Shown here: in pieces, positions 51,801 through 54,800 of the stretch | Numbering within the stretch: position 1 is the stretch's first letter | Layout: every line of letters starts with the position of its first letter | DNA from: Plutella xylostella | Lineage: Eukaryota; Arthropoda; Insecta; Lepidoptera; Plutellidae | Reading direction: 5' to 3' | Length of the DNA: 64,000 bases | Assembly: GCF_932276165.1 (NCBI RefSeq) | Contig: NC_063988.1 | Coordinates: 9,300,001-9,364,000, forward strand | The notes under the pieces: model-generated | The model's database searches: none | Seen by the model: the letters and a program-made list of their open reading frames with translations, nothing else | Told to the model about the DNA's origin: nothing | Program-made: the position numbers and the translations under genes

Positions 51801-54800
51801 AAAGAGATGCGCGATCTATGAACCACTTATCTATGATGGCTAAGGTGCGGGTTACAGAAAGAGAGTATAATATAATTTTATAAAATTTTGTATGTCTCAA
51901 ACAAAATTCTCGACCTCTATTATACTCATTTATATAATTATAACCTACATAAACAATCTAGAGAGTAATCTGGTACATTGCATTGTGTACTTGTATTCAC
52001 CTATCACAAAAGGCTAACTTTTTCATTCAGCACAATTTCTATACATTTTCACAATAATGTGCTCTTTTATTTTTTGTATCTTTTTCGCTGATGTATTTGT
52101 TATAATTTATTATTTATCTTTCCTATGATACACTTTGATAACAATAAGGCATGAACAATTTGTAATTTTTATTGCTTTTAGCAAGTTGCGAAACTTACCA
52201 TCTATCCACAGCTGTTTTTGTTATAGCCCACCACGATACGATAGTATGTAGGCCCATAATATGCTTTCATATATTTTACTTGAACAGGAGGACATACTCG
52301 CAAAGGCGCCAAAATCAAGCAGCTAGAAAGATTCAACAGTTTATGAGGCAATCCAAAATTAAGTAAGTAGAATACAAAATAAATTGTATATAAGGTATAA
52401 ACGAACGTAATTGGCTTACATATTCGAATTGTCAAAAATTAACACATTTCTTTACCTAATTATATTATATCGTCATCACAATCAGGTTACTTATAAATAA
52501 ATTCTACTAAGTAAGTAAAACTATCTACCAACTGTAATCTAACAAATCAGTTATATGGATGGGCGAACATCACACATGGCACCGTTCTCTCAACAAAAGA
52601 TTCCCATAAATCACTCCGAAATGATACATTAATATCCGGATCTATATGTAATAATACGTTGTATTCCCTGTCAAAATTATTGGAATATCGCTGGTGTAAA
52701 TAATATGATACGACAACAATATGTCCGAAAATACTAACATTTTGTAGGACATAATAAATATCACTGCAACTGTTATATTGTGTGAAATTTATTGCAGATA
52801 TTCGACTGTAGCAATTAACAATGTCGTAAGTGAAAAACCGCTACTTTTCAGTAGAGCCGTTTTAAGTTTTAAATATGACTAAAATAGTTCTAAAATTTAC
52901 ATTACTCTATCTATCTTAACCAAATTCGGCATGGTGACTTAGTTTTAAATGTGCTACAAGGTAGTAAGATAAAAAGTTAGTATTTTTGATAGGAAAGGTG
53001 AAAAAAGGCACATGTGACATTATTAACCGTCAAATCCCAGATTAACTTTGTCGGAAGAGTTAGATCCAACAATGTTAACTGGACTTGGTATTATAAATTT
53101 TGTTGGTAGTGGGAGATTCAACAATGTTCACTGAACTTAGTACTCAAAATTTTGTCGGAAGTGGGAAATCCTGCTATTTTAAGTGGACTTTATATTCTTT
53201 ACGATGTCGGATTTATGCTTTCCTGAATAATTTTTTCCATGAAAATTGTAGTTTTCCATTATTTTGTTTCTATTTTCTAAGATAAATTTTAGTTATCAAT
53301 TATAATAATGCAACAATAATCTGCTTATAGTTCTAGACACAAAACTGAATGTCGCAGTTTCTTAAGGCATGCTAAGAACGGGAAATTCGGGAAACTTCGT
53401 CACATATTCTCCTCGGCCATTCCTCAGAGCCTGAAGACAAAAGTCTTCAGCCAGTGAGTCCTGCCAGTGAAGACGTATGTTGCAGAGACCTGGACACTGA
53501 CGGTAGGACTGGTCCACCGATTTCAAATCGCTCAGCGTGCTATGGAGAGAGCTATGCTTGAGGTTTCTTTGATAGATCGTATCAGAAATTAGGTTATCCG
53601 TCAGAGGACTACGGTTACCGACATAGCTGTCAAAATATGCAAGCTGAAGTGGCAGTGGGCTGGTCATATCTGCCGAAGAATCGATAACAGTTGGGGTAGA
53701 CGAGTTCTCGTGTGGAGACCACGAACAGACAGACGCAGGGTGGGACGCCCTCCTGCCCGCTGGACCGTAGGCGGGTATCCGGTTGGAGGAGGAAGTCCGA
53801 GAACCGAGTGTTGTGGCGCTCATTGGGAGAGGCTGCAACTGAGATTTACCAACTCCTCAATGAGTGCTGGTGTTGCGGTACAGTGCCAGGTAACTGGAAT
53901 GGAGCGGTCATAGTTTCTTTGCATAAAGGCAAAGGCTCTCTCCAGGTCCGCAACATTCACCGTGGCATCAGCCTCTTAAGTATCGTTGATTCTGTATGCA
54001 AAAATATTAATAGAAATTGAATAATGTCACAGATAGGTCCTGGCTTAACAGAGTTCTGTGCCTTCTTAGATTTAGGAAATGCTTTTATAGTAAGGAGGAA
54101 TGATTTGTGGGACACAATGTCCGTTTATGGAGTGGACAGCCAATTGACGCGACCACTGGGATCCCTTTAGGGACTTTGGCTTGCGTTAGGATAAATAGAG
54201 CCTACACTGACTGGTTTAGCATCCACAGGGGTGTTAAGCCCTGCTTAATGTGTGCTTCGCCTTGGGTGTTTCATTTATTTAAAGAAAGTTATGTTAGGGA
54301 TATAAAAGATGATAAAGAGGATTGCGAATCGAAAAGTTACTTCTTAAGTACATGCTGTACGCTGACAATTAAGTCTTACTATCATCGTCAGTAGAACAGC
54401 TGCAAAAATAAGTAACTTTCCGGTATGATGTTTAAAAATGAAGGGAATGAAAGGCGAAAGTAATGATGTTTGAAAGAGATGAAACGGTGACTGAGTGTAA
54501 GATCACGATAGAATGAGTTTGTATTGTTTGGGTATCCTGTTAACGAGAGATGTAAGGGGGTTATTGAAAGTGAAAGTGGGAAATCAGATAAATTTATTGG
54601 AGCCTAGAACTCTGTAATGAGGAGTCAGAAAGTGTCTCAAAAAGCTCGTTTGGATGTTCATGAGAGTGTGGTTCCCTACGCTGATGTCATTTATTATTGT
54701 TATCACTAAAGATCTAGCATACTCGTATCCTTGCAGCTGTACAGTAAGAGGCCGAGAAACCTGCAGGTTACAGTGCACGTGACTGCACTAGTTCATCTTC

